Positions 8,872 through 16,209 of a DNA stretch of 64,000 nt are shown here, piece after piece; position 1 is the first letter of the stretch; each line of letters starts with the position of its first letter. Made by a program: the position numbers and the translations under genes. Below the pieces are notes generated by a model that was not told where the DNA came from, ran no database searches, and saw only the letters and a program-made list of their open reading frames with translations. The DNA is from DASYKT01 sp963718105 (GTDB lineage Bacteria > Acidobacteriota > Blastocatellia > Pyrinomonadales > Pyrinomonadaceae): assembly GCA_963718105.1 (NCBI GenBank), contig OY970352.1, positions 1,178,001 to 1,242,000 of the forward strand, read 5' to 3'.

Positions 8872-9711
8872 TTAAAAGAATAGCCCCGTTATTTTTTGCA
8901 GCCAGTGCGGCAAGAGTGAAGAGACGAACGCCAGAGCCATGAAGATCCAGGTGGAAAGATACCTGCGATCTTCGGTCAGGAAAACGGCACGCGGCGAGAG
9001 ATAGAAGAGCGCAAAACAGATCGCCATGATAAAAGTGCGGAAAATATAATAGCCGGCATCCTGCGGAGTTTCCGGCGCCCGCAGGAGCCACGCCGCCACG
9101 CCGTAATACACCACCTGCCAGAGCAACATATAGGCGAACAAGCCGAAGTCTGCGACGAATTCCGCCGTGCCGCCATAAAGCAGGCCGCCGCGTGCCGCGC
9201 GGCTGCTCTCAGCGCTGCTGAGCCGCTTGCCCAGCCGAAAGAGCAGGTAAATTTCACCCACTGTCAAAAACATCACCACCAAGATCAGCAGGATGGTCAT
9301 CACGCGCGATGCGGCCCCAGACTCTGGCGGCGCGCCGGAAGCATCTACCGCCAGCCAGCCGGCAGCAGCCGCGAACTGTTCGATCACGACCCAGGCGCCG
9401 ATCGCGGAGAGGATCATCAGCGGGGCACTAAGAACCAGGAAGTAGGCCGAAAAATCCGCGCCCGTGCTGCGCATCCGCGCCTGCAGCGGGAGCCGCTTGA
9501 GAAAGAGGCCGCCGAGACGGCCGAACAGCAGCACGCCAAGCAGCACACCGAGCGTAATGAGAGCCGGCTGCTTGTTATCAAATGAGCTGCCGAACAGGCC
9601 ATCGATACGTCCGGCAATGACGGGAAAGAGAAAAATGTTGATGATGATCACCAGCACGTCGATGACGATGCCTTGTTTATTGGCGGGCAGTTTGAGGTTC
9701 AGAAATTTCAT
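8872..9711 (-). CDS. Polytopic inner-membrane protein of unknown function
   Basis: 279 residues with about six or seven hydrophobic segments, including VIDVLVIIINIFLFPVIAG, ALITLGVLLGVLLF, YFLVLSAPLMILSAIGAWVVI, VMTILLILVVMFLTVGEIYLLF and TFIMAICFALFYLSPRAVF. No motif lets me name a family. It converges with the peptidase gene; a short run of AAATTAGG repeats lies between the two stop codons. Confidence 0.65.
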   Translation of the reverse strand: MKFLNLKLPANKQGIVIDVLVIIINIFLFPVIAGRIDGLFGSSFDNKQPALITLGVLLGVLLFGRLGGLFLKRLPLQARMRSTGADFSAYFLVLSAPLMILSAIGAWVVIEQFAAAAGWLAVDASGAPPESGAASRVMTILLILVVMFLTVGEIYLLFRLGKRLSSAESSRAARGGLLYGGTAEFVADFGLFAYMLLWQVVYYGVAAWLLRAPETPQDAGYYIFRTFIMAICFALFYLSPRAVFLTEDRRYLSTWIFMALAFVSSLLPHWLQKITGLFF

Positions 9712-9762
9712 CGACTCTGTTTTAAAGTATGAGAAAAAGCCAAAAAATAATAATCGACGTAG

Positions 9763-9880
9763 ACCCTGGGGTGTCCCGCCGGCAGGATCGCGCAGCGATC
9801 TAAAAAGCCTTTATGAACACGCCAGTTAGCGTGACTAAGTGACACGCTTGCCGGCGGGACACCGGCGCTCCCAGGTTTAG
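9763..9880. repeat. Family A inverted-pair repeat
   Basis: Ends CCCTGGGGTGTCCCGCCGGC ... GCCGGCGGGACACC then GGCGCTCCCAGGTTTAG. It reaches into the 3' end of the FMN-binding gene: the last codons of that gene start at 9877 and overlap the repeat border. Confidence 0.85.
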
Positions 9881-10524
9881 CTACGGTAATTCCTGACGGA
9901 AGAAGGTATTTCGATCCCGTCTTTAAGTTTTGCATCGGCAATGGGCTCGCCGACCGTCATTTGCATCGGCAGTACGCCGGCCCAGACGTCCAGCTCGTAA
10001 TCCTCATCGTCATCGACCGGGCCGCCGTCGCGGACCTTGGCAGACGCTTCGTCGATCGGCAGCGAGAGCACGGTGGTCGCTTTTAATTCCAGCTCGGTGG
10101 GCAGGCGGACCTCGTCCCAGCGGCCGCGGATGAAATGCTCGCTTAAGGCCAGCAGAGCTTCGTTCTTTTCCTTGTCGCCCGTGATGGCGATCGCTTTGCC
10201 CAGCACTATCACGGAACGATAATTCATCGAATGATTGAAGGCCGAGCGTGCCAAAACCAATCCGTCGAGGATGGTGACAGTGACGCAGACGTCGATGCCT
10301 TCGGCGATATCCCGCAGCATTCGGCTGGCGGATGAGCCGTGGATGAGCAGCGTGTCACCGCGACGCGCATAACCGGTCGGGATCACGTAAGGCTGGCCGC
10401 CCGTGACGAACCCGACGTGGCAGATAAAGGACGCGTCAAGTACGGCGTTGATCGTTTCGCGATCGTAATGGCCGCGTTTGGGAATGCGGCGTACGCGCGT
10501 TTTTTCAGTTTTCAGTTCGGACAT
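9877..10524 (-). CDS. Pyridoxamine 5'-phosphate oxidase-like FMN-binding protein
   Basis: 215 residues of the split-barrel flavin-binding fold. The N-terminal RRIPKRGHYDRETINAVLDA followed by SFICHVGFVTGGQPYVIPTGYARRGDTLLIHGS is typical of the NimA/PPOX-like group, annotated as putative nitroreductase or antibiotic-resistance proteins. A specific substrate cannot be assigned. Four bases separate it from the upstream DinB gene, so the two form an operon. The C-terminal residues abut a family A repeat. Confidence 0.8.
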   Translation of the reverse strand: MSELKTEKTRVRRIPKRGHYDRETINAVLDASFICHVGFVTGGQPYVIPTGYARRGDTLLIHGSSASRMLRDIAEGIDVCVTVTILDGLVLARSAFNHSMNYRSVIVLGKAIAITGDKEKNEALLALSEHFIRGRWDEVRLPTELELKATTVLSLPIDEASAKVRDGGPVDDDEDYELDVWAGVLPMQMTVGEPIADAKLKDGIEIPSSVRNYRS

Positions 10525-10527
10525 TTT

Positions 10528-11052
10528 TCACGAATTCAAAAGTGGCAGGTACCGCTCGTTGATGATGTTAAGGTGATGAATCTGATGGCCGATATTCGCA
10601 AAACCTTTGGCGATCACAGAAATTTCAGCCGTCTGCGTTTTACCGAGGATGTTCAGCGTCGTATCGTCAAAACTCTCGAAGAGAGCTTTTGTGCCCGCGC
10701 GTACGATCTTGAGTTCATCGACGATCTCGCGCACGGTGCGTTCGTTGGCGCGCGAGTTGGCGGCCATGTCGTCCTCTTCGAGGCCCTGCGGCGGATCGCC
10801 GACCCGGCGGGCGAAAAGCAGCGAGCGATAGGCGAAAATGCGCTCCCAATCCAGCATGTGCTGAAGGACTTCCTGCACGGTCCATTTGCCTTCGGCGTAG
10901 GGACGGTTTTCGAGCGCCGTCAGCGCTTCGAGGTCGAGGCCGTTAAGCTGCGCAAGGCTCAGATCGAATGCTTCGGAAAGCTCTACGTCGGCGACCAAAT
11001 TGATATACCGGTCAAAATATTCCGGCATCGGGTTAATTTCAGATCTTTTCAT
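10528..11052 (-). CDS. DinB-family metal-dependent helical-bundle protein
   Basis: 174 residues with the DinB/YfiT four-helix pattern. Histidines in TVQEVLQHMLDWERIFAYR, and in IGHQIHHLNIINERYLPLL, are placed as the usual three-His metal site. Such proteins are thiol or bacillithiol-dependent transferases, or damage-inducible proteins of unknown activity. It is co-transcribed with the FMN-binding protein (4-bp gap). Confidence 0.8.
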   Translation of the reverse strand: MKRSEINPMPEYFDRYINLVADVELSEAFDLSLAQLNGLDLEALTALENRPYAEGKWTVQEVLQHMLDWERIFAYRSLLFARRVGDPPQGLEEDDMAANSRANERTVREIVDELKIVRAGTKALFESFDDTTLNILGKTQTAEISVIAKGFANIGHQIHHLNIINERYLPLLNS

Positions 11053-11112
11053 AAATTTATTCTGATTTCGGTAACAGGATAATTATAGAGCGATTTTAAC
11101 GTTAGTGAAAGG

Positions 11113-11180
11113 GTTTAGAGTTCAAGCTTCAGCTTGTCTTATTTTAGCATCGAAGACAAACTAAAGTTTGAACTCTAAAC
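11113..11180. repeat. Short inverted repeat
   Basis: GTTTAGAGTTCAA ... TTGAACTCTAAAC are perfectly complementary 13-bp ends, with further imperfect pairing inside (AAGCTTCAGCTTGTC against AGACAAACTAAAG). It lies between the divergent DinB and RidA genes. No second copy was noticed in this window. Confidence 0.7.
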
Positions 11181-11221
11181 TTTTTCGCATTTGCGACAGC
11201 TCTGCTAAAATACCATCAAAA

Positions 11222-11644
11222 ATGAGCGAAGAAAATATCATCAACTCTTCTAAAGCGCCGGAACCGGTCGGGCTTTATCCGCACGCGCGGCGGGTGGGAA
11301 ATCTGCTGTTTCTTTCCGGTGTCGGCCCGCGCGAGCGCGGCTCGAAAAAGATACCGGGCGTGGAACTGGACGAAGCCGGGAATATCGTTTCCTACGACAT
11401 CGAAACTCAGTGCCGCTCAGTATTTCAGAATGTCAGGTATATTCTGGAAGACGCCGGTTCCGGTTGGGACCGTGTAGTGGACGTGACGGTCTTTCTGACC
11501 AATATGAAGGCCGATTTCGCCGCCTATAACAAACTTTACGCAGAATTTTTTGCTGATAATCAACCTTGCCGGACGACCATCGAGATCAGCAGTTTGCCGA
11601 CACCGATCGCCATCGAATTAAAGGTAATTGCGACGATAGAATAG
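11222..11644 (+). CDS. amnD: RidA-family protein, probable 2-aminomuconate deaminase
   Basis: 140 residues of the YjgF/YER057c/UK114 (RidA) fold. RVGNLLFLSGVGPRERG and the late IEISSLPTPIAIELKVIATIE are family hallmarks. In kynurenine clusters this subtype is the 2-aminomuconate deaminase, releasing ammonia to give 4-oxalocrotonate, and the surrounding pathway genes support that reading. ATG 11222 is chosen over TTG 11168 because the latter falls inside the 11113-11180 inverted repeat. A TAAAAT box (11206-11211) ends 10 bp before the ATG with no Shine-Dalgarno sequence, so a leaderless transcript is likely. A generic RidA imine deaminase remains the alternative. Confidence 0.8.
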   Translation: MSEENIINSSKAPEPVGLYPHARRVGNLLFLSGVGPRERGSKKIPGVELDEAGNIVSYDIETQCRSVFQNVRYILEDAGSGWDRVVDVTVFLTNMKADFAAYNKLYAEFFADNQPCRTTIEISSLPTPIAIELKVIATIE

Positions 11645-11661
11645 ATACAAAGGAGACATTC

Positions 11662-11967
11662 ATGGTGACGAGTAAAGAACAAATATAGGAACTGTTAGAG
11701 GAAGCGTTATCGGATCTTGGAATGACGGAGAAAAAGCGTGTTGAATTTGATGACTCTCCGGTACCGGATTTTGGCGGATTTATAGAGATCTCGGGGCGGA
11801 TTGTTCATGAAATTCATCCCAAATGGCGATTAAAAGTTTTCTATCCTATTGGAAGTAGCCAAAAAAGCACAATTTTTCGCGTGAAGATAGATATCGCGAA
11901 GTTCCAAAATAACACGCAAATCAAAAACGAGATTATGGACCAAATTCGCAATCACGCTCCAAACTAA
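11662..11967 (+). pseudogene. Small unknown gene interrupted by an in-frame amber codon
   Basis: AAAGGAG stands 7 bp before ATG 11662. The frame reads MVTSKEQI, then TAG at 11686-11688, then ELLEEALSDLGMTEKKRVEF... to a TAA at 11965. The part after the stop keeps protein-like composition and an internal ATG at 11722 (81 residues) without a Shine-Dalgarno sequence. Either one CAG or GAG codon mutated to TAG, or translation restarts at 11722. No family recognised. It follows the RidA gene by 17 bp. Confidence 0.6.
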
Positions 11968-12095
11968 TTTTTATATGTCAATTTAGAAACTCTTTAATTT
12001 TATTCAGTCTTTAATTGGCTTTGCGTATAAAGTCAAAAAAATTTTAAATTTAGTGGCAATGTTAAGTTTTTGACAATTCAACAAAATAAAATGTG

Positions 12096-12220
12096 GTAAA
12101 CCTGGGAGCGCAGGCATCTTGCCTGCAAGCGCGACTGGTCGCGCTAATTGGCGTAAATCAAAGGATTTTTTAGATCGCTTCGCGACCTTGCAGGCAAGAT
12201 GCCTGCGCTCCCAGGTTTAC
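12096..12220. repeat. Family A inverted-pair repeat
   Basis: Near-perfect ends: GTAAACCTGGGAGCGCAGGC ... GCCTGCGCTCCCAGGTTTAC, with inner AAGATGCC arms. It sits inside a 350-bp gene-free stretch (11968-12317) that otherwise holds only AT-rich DNA and the family D repeat next to the acetyltransferase start. Confidence 0.9.
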
Positions 12221-12290
12221 GTCAATCTTTTAACTCAGCGGACTCATAATTTAGAGTTTGTGATTTTGCGCGACGCTACTTAATTAAGAG

Positions 12291-12315
12291 GCCGCCTAAA
12301 GGCGGGACTCAAAAC
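12291..12315 (+). repeat. Family D palindromic repeat abutting a start codon
   Basis: GCCGCCTAAAGGCGGGACTC plus AAAAC. The core is a hairpin of GCCGCCT against AGGCGG(G). A 24-of-25 match lies inside the cyclase gene at 30963-30987. Here it ends 2 bp before the acetyltransferase ATG, so it forms part of the mRNA leader. Confidence 0.75.
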
Positions 12316-12317
12316 AA

Positions 12318-12905
12318 ATGTCTTTTACGTTGAGAAAAGCCGGGATCGGCGATCGTGAAGAGATCGCCGAGTTAATAGCCGCGTCGGTCAGAGGATTGAG
12401 CGCGGGTGATTATAACGAACGCCAGATCGAACTTTCGGTTAGATCGGTCTTTGGCGTCGATACGGAATTGATAACGGACGGGACCTATTTCGTGGCAGTA
12501 GCAGATGGAGCAGATGGAGCAGATGGAGCAGATGGAGCAGACGGTTCAGATGATGGGAAGATCGTCGGATGCGGCGGTTGGAGCAAGCGGAAAACTCTCT
12601 ACGGCGCCAGCCATTATGATGAAAGCCGCGATTCGGTGGAACTCGACCCGGCGACAGAACCGGCCAGGATACGCGCATTTTTTATCCACCCGGATTGGGC
12701 GCGAAAAGGCATCGGCACCGCTATTCTCGATGCCTGTGAAAACGAAGCCCGCGCGCATGGTTTTACAAGCGCGGAAATGATGGCTACGCTGCCGGGCGTT
12801 AAACTTTATGCCGTGCGGGGATATGCCGGTGATGAACGAGTGGGCGTTCCGGTCGGCGACGGAGTCGAGATCGAATGTATCAGAATGAAAAAGGACCTGG
12901 CCTAA
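12318..12905 (+). CDS. GNAT-family N-acetyltransferase with an Ala-Asp-Gly tract
   Basis: 195 residues. The N-terminal FTLRKAGIGDREEIAELIAAS and the acetyl-CoA loop region IHPDWARKGIGTAILDACENEARAHGF (an R/Q-x-x-G-x-G/A variant) mark a GNAT enzyme. The acceptor is unknown. Between strands 3 and 4 there is a run of about five Ala-Asp-Gly triplets encoded by an almost perfect 9-bp tandem repeat, which would be a flexible acidic loop. A family D repeat occupies the leader and no Shine-Dalgarno sequence is visible. Confidence 0.85.
   Translation: MSFTLRKAGIGDREEIAELIAASVRGLSAGDYNERQIELSVRSVFGVDTELITDGTYFVAVADGADGADGADGADGSDDGKIVGCGGWSKRKTLYGASHYDESRDSVELDPATEPARIRAFFIHPDWARKGIGTAILDACENEARAHGFTSAEMMATLPGVKLYAVRGYAGDERVGVPVGDGVEIECIRMKKDLA
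12501..12545 (+). repeat. Five 9-bp tandem repeats inside a coding region
   Basis: Four exact GCAGATGGA units and a fifth GCAGACGGT encode (Ala-Asp-Gly)5. The 9-bp period keeps the frame when copy number changes, so the loop length could vary between strains. Confidence 0.9.
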
Positions 12906-12990
12906 GTGTTTTGACGATGTGTAATGTTTCCCCTCGTCGCGTCATATAAAACGAAAGTCAAAAATAATATACGGCAGGAGATACTCCCGG

Positions 12991-14205
12991 ATGAATCTTA
13001 ATAGACGGAATTTTCTCAAATATTCGGCATTATTTTCCTTGACCGCTTTCCTGGGCCCGGCAAAAGCCTTTCCTTTTTCCAAAGTGGGGAACGAGCTGCA
13101 GATGCTTGTTTTGGGAGATTCGATCATGTGGGGGCAGGGGCTTGCCGACGACCGGAAATTTTATTACTTTATCGAAAAATGGCTCGGGCAGCAGACCCAA
13201 AGAAAGATCGCAAACCGCGTTGAAGCCCATTCGGGGGCGACCATAGTTATCCCCGATAATATCGAAAAATATCCGCGTGACCGGGTCCAGGCTTACAACC
13301 AGGAAATAAATATCAGCACGCCGACGGTCGATCAGCAGGTAAGAAATTCCCGCAGATACTATATTGAAAGAGGGATCGACCCCGGAGAAGTGGAACTGAT
13401 TCTGATCAACGGAGGCCTTAACGATCTGTCGATCGCCAAATTATTGAACCCGTTAACAAAAGAAACCTGGATCAATTCCGAAGCGAGAAATGTGATAGCC
13501 CGAAATATGCTAAAGCTGCTGGAAGACACGTGCGCGGCTTTTCCAAAAGCCAGGGTGATGGTTGTGGGTTACTATCCGCTGGTTTCCAGTGACACCAATC
13601 CCGATGATCTTTGCCGGCTGATGAGAGACGTGCTGGGGCTGACGCTGTTTGGAAAGTTTATCAAATGGCTGTTAAAACTTTTGGTTATTAAGGGTAAATG
13701 GGAAAACGTTTGTTCCACGGAAAAAGTTCAAACGAAATTGAGAGAGCTGGTCACCGAGCTAAGCTGTCAATCCGATGCGTGGTGCAGGGAGTCGGACCTT
13801 TTTACGCAAGCGGCTGTTGACTCAGTGAACAAAACTCATCCCCTTCAGGGGTCGGGCGGCGCTGCAGGTCTCCGAGCGGCTTTTGTAAAAGCGCCTTTTA
13901 CCACCCAAAATGCCTACGGAGCGTCAAACACATTTCTGTGGAGGCTGCTGCCGGGAACCGGGATCGACCAACTGTTGAAAACCGACGATCAGCTTTTCGG
14001 CGTTCGTCGGGAATATTGTGACTGCCCGGTGGTCAAGCTTGCTTTTGTTCATAATCAAGCCTGCCGGGTGGCCGGAACAGGGCATCCGAATCTGTTGGGC
14101 GCGAAAGCTTATGGCGATGCGATCCAGGCGGAACTGGAAAGATTGATGGCTTCCGGGGGATGGTTGGCCGAAGCGCGGACGACGACCGCGCTTGAGGTGA
14201 ATTGA
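12991..14205 (+). CDS. Tat-exported SGNH/GDSL-like hydrolase
   Basis: 404 residues. The N-terminus NRRNFLKYSALFSLTAFLGPAKA is a twin-arginine signal. LVLGDSIMWGQGL is the block I GDS motif with the nucleophile serine, and ILINGGLNDLS matches the block III GxND motif. The C-terminal block V would be in GTGHPNLLGAKAYGDAI, where Asp-x-x-His is replaced by a GHPN arrangement. It is probably a secreted esterase or lipase-like protein. AGGAG precedes the ATG by 10 bp. The central region (about 200-330) has no family match I can make. Confidence 0.75.
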   Translation: MNLNRRNFLKYSALFSLTAFLGPAKAFPFSKVGNELQMLVLGDSIMWGQGLADDRKFYYFIEKWLGQQTQRKIANRVEAHSGATIVIPDNIEKYPRDRVQAYNQEINISTPTVDQQVRNSRRYYIERGIDPGEVELILINGGLNDLSIAKLLNPLTKETWINSEARNVIARNMLKLLEDTCAAFPKARVMVVGYYPLVSSDTNPDDLCRLMRDVLGLTLFGKFIKWLLKLLVIKGKWENVCSTEKVQTKLRELVTELSCQSDAWCRESDLFTQAAVDSVNKTHPLQGSGGAAGLRAAFVKAPFTTQNAYGASNTFLWRLLPGTGIDQLLKTDDQLFGVRREYCDCPVVKLAFVHNQACRVAGTGHPNLLGAKAYGDAIQAELERLMASGGWLAEARTTTALEVN

Positions 14206-14236
14206 GCCCTGCGCTCTTTCGCATTAGTATATAGAT

Positions 14237-14752
14237 ATGGCTATTCGCAGACCGTTTAATTTCATGCAATGGATCGAGGAGCATCGCCATCTGCTCAAGC
14301 CGCCGGTGGGAAACCAGTGCGTGTACGATGCCGACGACTTTATCGTGATGGTGGTGGGCGGGCCGAACTCGCGAAAGGATTATCACTGGGACGAAGGCGA
14401 GGAATTTTTCTACCAGCTTGAAGGCGACATTACGGTTAAGATCCAGGAAGACGGCAAAGCCGTCGATGTGCCGATCAAACAGGGCGAGATGTTTTTGCTG
14501 CCCCCGCGCGTGCCGCACAACCCCGTGCGCGGCGCAGGCACCATCGGAATGGTGATCGAGCGCAAACGCCGCGATGGCGAAAAAGACGGGCTGCTCTGGT
14601 TTTGCGAAAATTGCAATAACAAACTCTACGAGGAATACTTCGAACTGGAAGATATCACCACGCAATTTCAGGGCGTCTTCAAGCGCTTTTACGAGGACGA
14701 AAATTTGCGCACCTGTAAAAATTGCGGCGCGGTCATGCAGCCGCCGAGCTAG
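14237..14752 (+). CDS. nbaC: 3-Hydroxyanthranilate 3,4-dioxygenase
   Basis: Cupin dioxygenase of 171 residues that opens the ring of 3-hydroxyanthranilate to give 2-amino-3-carboxymuconate semialdehyde. The Fe(II) ligands are visible in DYHWDEGEEFFYQLEGD (His and Glu) and PPRVPHNPVRG (His). The C-terminal CENCNN and CKNCGA pairs form the rubredoxin-like metal site found in bacterial homodimeric 3-HAO. The last codons have been rewritten: a 43-bp segment of the 3' end (14705-14747) is repeated at 15350-15392, on the other side of the RAYT gene, where it would end in Asn-stop rather than Ser-stop. A TATATA box lies 3 bp before the ATG and there is no Shine-Dalgarno sequence. Confidence 0.95.
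   Translation: MAIRRPFNFMQWIEEHRHLLKPPVGNQCVYDADDFIVMVVGGPNSRKDYHWDEGEEFFYQLEGDITVKIQEDGKAVDVPIKQGEMFLLPPRVPHNPVRGAGTIGMVIERKRRDGEKDGLLWFCENCNNKLYEEYFELEDITTQFQGVFKRFYEDENLRTCKNCGAVMQPPS
14705..14747 (+). repeat. 43-bp direct repeat, left copy
   Basis: Identical to 15350-15392. This copy is the coding end of the 3-HAO gene. The pair brackets the family B repeats and the RAYT gene. Confidence 0.95.
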
Positions 14753-14774
14753 TCAGAACCGTTCGCGGTAGCGA

Positions 14775-15305
14775 ATGGGTGAGTCATTGCGATCTATGTG
14801 GAACGATACGGACATCCCACTCGCGTATCTAATTACATTCCGTTGCTACGGAACCTGGCTTCACGGTGATGAACGCGGATCGGTGGATCGTTACCACAAT
14901 ACCTATGAGGAACCGTTTGTTCCAGCCAATGAGAAATGGAAAAGTCATAACAGACTGGCATTCAAAGGAAAAGCTGTAAAATTGGATGCAAAAGCCCGTG
15001 CGATAGTTGAAAGAGCAATAAGGGAAACTTGCGAGATTCGTAACTGGCGCCTGGCAGCGATAAACATCCGAACGAATCATGTTCATTTAGTTGTTTCAGC
15101 TTCTGATAAGCCGGGAAAAATGCTTAATGCTTTGAAGGCAAATGCAACGAGAATGTTGCGTGAAAGAAAGTGCTGGATGGAATATCATAGTCCTTGGGTC
15201 GCAAGTGGCAGTAAGAAATTTCTTTGGAATGAGCGTAGCATTGAACAAGCAATTGATTACGTCGTTAACGGACAGGGAAATAAATTGCCAAAGTTCGATC
15301 AATAG
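14775..15305 (+). CDS. REP-associated tyrosine transposase (RAYT, Y1 HUH family)
   Basis: 176 residues, or 169 if it starts at ATG 14796. LAYLITFRCYGTWLHGDERGS opens the Y1 transposase fold. TNHVHLVV contains the HUH metal motif. AIDYVVNGQG near the C-terminus carries the probable nucleophile Tyr. RAYTs nick and process single-stranded REP sequences. The proposed ATG at 14775 is inside the left family B repeat, so the second start (MWNDTDIP) may be the true one. The frame is intact. The family B repeats scattered through the window have the same GTCAGAACC head and GGGT tail as its flanks, so this enzyme is the likely source of that family. Confidence 0.9.
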   Translation: MGESLRSMWNDTDIPLAYLITFRCYGTWLHGDERGSVDRYHNTYEEPFVPANEKWKSHNRLAFKGKAVKLDAKARAIVERAIRETCEIRNWRLAAINIRTNHVHLVVSASDKPGKMLNALKANATRMLRERKCWMEYHSPWVASGSKKFLWNERSIEQAIDYVVNGQGNKLPKFDQ

Positions 15306-15315
15306 ATCGAAAAGA

Positions 15316-15344
15316 ACCCATCTGCTACCGCAGACGGTTCTGAC
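15316..15344 (-). repeat. Family B repeat, right flank of RAYT
   Basis: ACCCATCTGCTACCGCAGAC then GGTTCTGAC, inverted relative to the left flank at 14752-14780. Confidence 0.9.
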
Positions 15345-15349
15345 AAGAA

Positions 15350-15392
15350 TTGCGCACCTGTAAAAATTGCGGCGCGGTCATGCAGCCGCCGA
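15350..15392 (+). repeat. 43-bp direct repeat, right copy
   Basis: Exact copy of 14705-14747 with no reading frame of its own. It probably marks the original 3' end of the 3-HAO gene. Confidence 0.95.
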
Positions 15393-15423
15393 ATTAAATA
15401 ACAATTTATCAGGGGAATCATAT

Positions 15424-15828
15424 ATGGAAAATGTCAGTATAAATGCGGCGTTTGAGGTAACGGGTTGGGAGCCGGAAGTGTATGACGAGAGCGTCGAGAA
15501 GGTAAAGCTTTCACGCGTGACGATAAAGAAAAGGTTTGAAGGCGAATTGAACGGCGACAGTGTCGCGCAAGGGTTATTTACCGAAGCCGCCGACGGCTCA
15601 GCCGGTTATGTCGCAATGGAACGGGTGACCGGAAAGGCTCACGGCCGCGAAGGCGCCTTTGTCATGCAGCACGGCGGCGTGCTAAACAAAGGCAAGGTGC
15701 AGCACCAGTACGGCGACATTGTGCCCGATACGGGCACCGGCGGGTTTGCCGGCGCTACCGGGCGGGTCCTTTTTACGCACGACGAAAACGGGGCGTTTGT
15801 CAGGTTTGACCTTGAATTTGAAACTTAG
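15424..15828 (+). CDS. DUF3224-family protein
   Basis: 134 residues of the DUF3224 beta-barrel type. SRVTIKKRFEGELNGDSVAQGLFTEA and the GTGGFAGATGRVLF turn are characteristic. The function is unknown; family members are small cytosolic proteins related to allene oxide cyclase-like barrels. AGGGGAATCAT before ATG 15424 gives a Shine-Dalgarno sequence, which excludes the longer frame from 15367 that runs through the duplicated 3-HAO end. Confidence 0.8.
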   Translation: MENVSINAAFEVTGWEPEVYDESVEKVKLSRVTIKKRFEGELNGDSVAQGLFTEAADGSAGYVAMERVTGKAHGREGAFVMQHGGVLNKGKVQHQYGDIVPDTGTGGFAGATGRVLFTHDENGAFVRFDLEFET

Positions 15829-15840
15829 GTTTTATTCCGG

Positions 15841-16193
15841 ATGGAACAGTTATTTCATAACATCGGGGTGATAATTGCGATAGGTTTTCTTGGATTTTTC
15901 TCGCAAATATATTTTTGGCGGCGAAAAATAGACCGGATGGCGGACGAAGATCTGAAGAGAATGGATCCCGATGAATGGAACCGGCGCGTGAAGTTCAGCC
16001 GTTACGCGAAATTGATAAGCAGATCGTGTTGGGGAGTTTTTTTATTGTCTCGGCCGCCCGTTACTCTGTCTGGGCGCAAAATGGGGGAAGTATTGTTTTT
16101 ATAGCCGTCGCGATCTTGCTAGGGGTGTTTTTTATAGTATGGGCGATCTATGGTTTCTCCGCCCATAACAAGATGACCGGGGATCTGCAGTAA
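15841..16193 (+). pseudogene. Small membrane protein broken by a frameshift
   Basis: Two overlapping frames make one sensible protein. The first reads MEQLFHNIGVIIAIGFLGFF ... RYAKLISRSCWGVF. After the T7 run at 16034-16041 the other frame continues FIVSAARYSVWAQ ... IVFIAVAILLGVFFIVWAIYGF to the stop at 16193. Joined, they give about 117 residues with one N-terminal and two C-terminal hydrophobic segments. A single-base change in the T run, or a sequencing error there, explains the break. No family recognised. Confidence 0.65.
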
Positions 16194-16209
16194 AAAATTG
16201 AGGAGGATC

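Larger units (their letters stand above)
14748..15349 (+). mobile_element. RAYT unit bracketed by a 43-bp duplication
   Basis: About 600 bp comprising a left family B repeat (14752-14780), the RAYT transposase gene and an inverted right family B repeat (15316-15344), all between 43-bp direct repeats of the 3-HAO gene end. The two family B copies carry individual hairpins (TTCGC-GGTA-GCGAA and TCTGC-TACC-GCAGA). The structure looks like a self-contained insertion that duplicated host DNA when it arrived. Confidence 0.8.
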
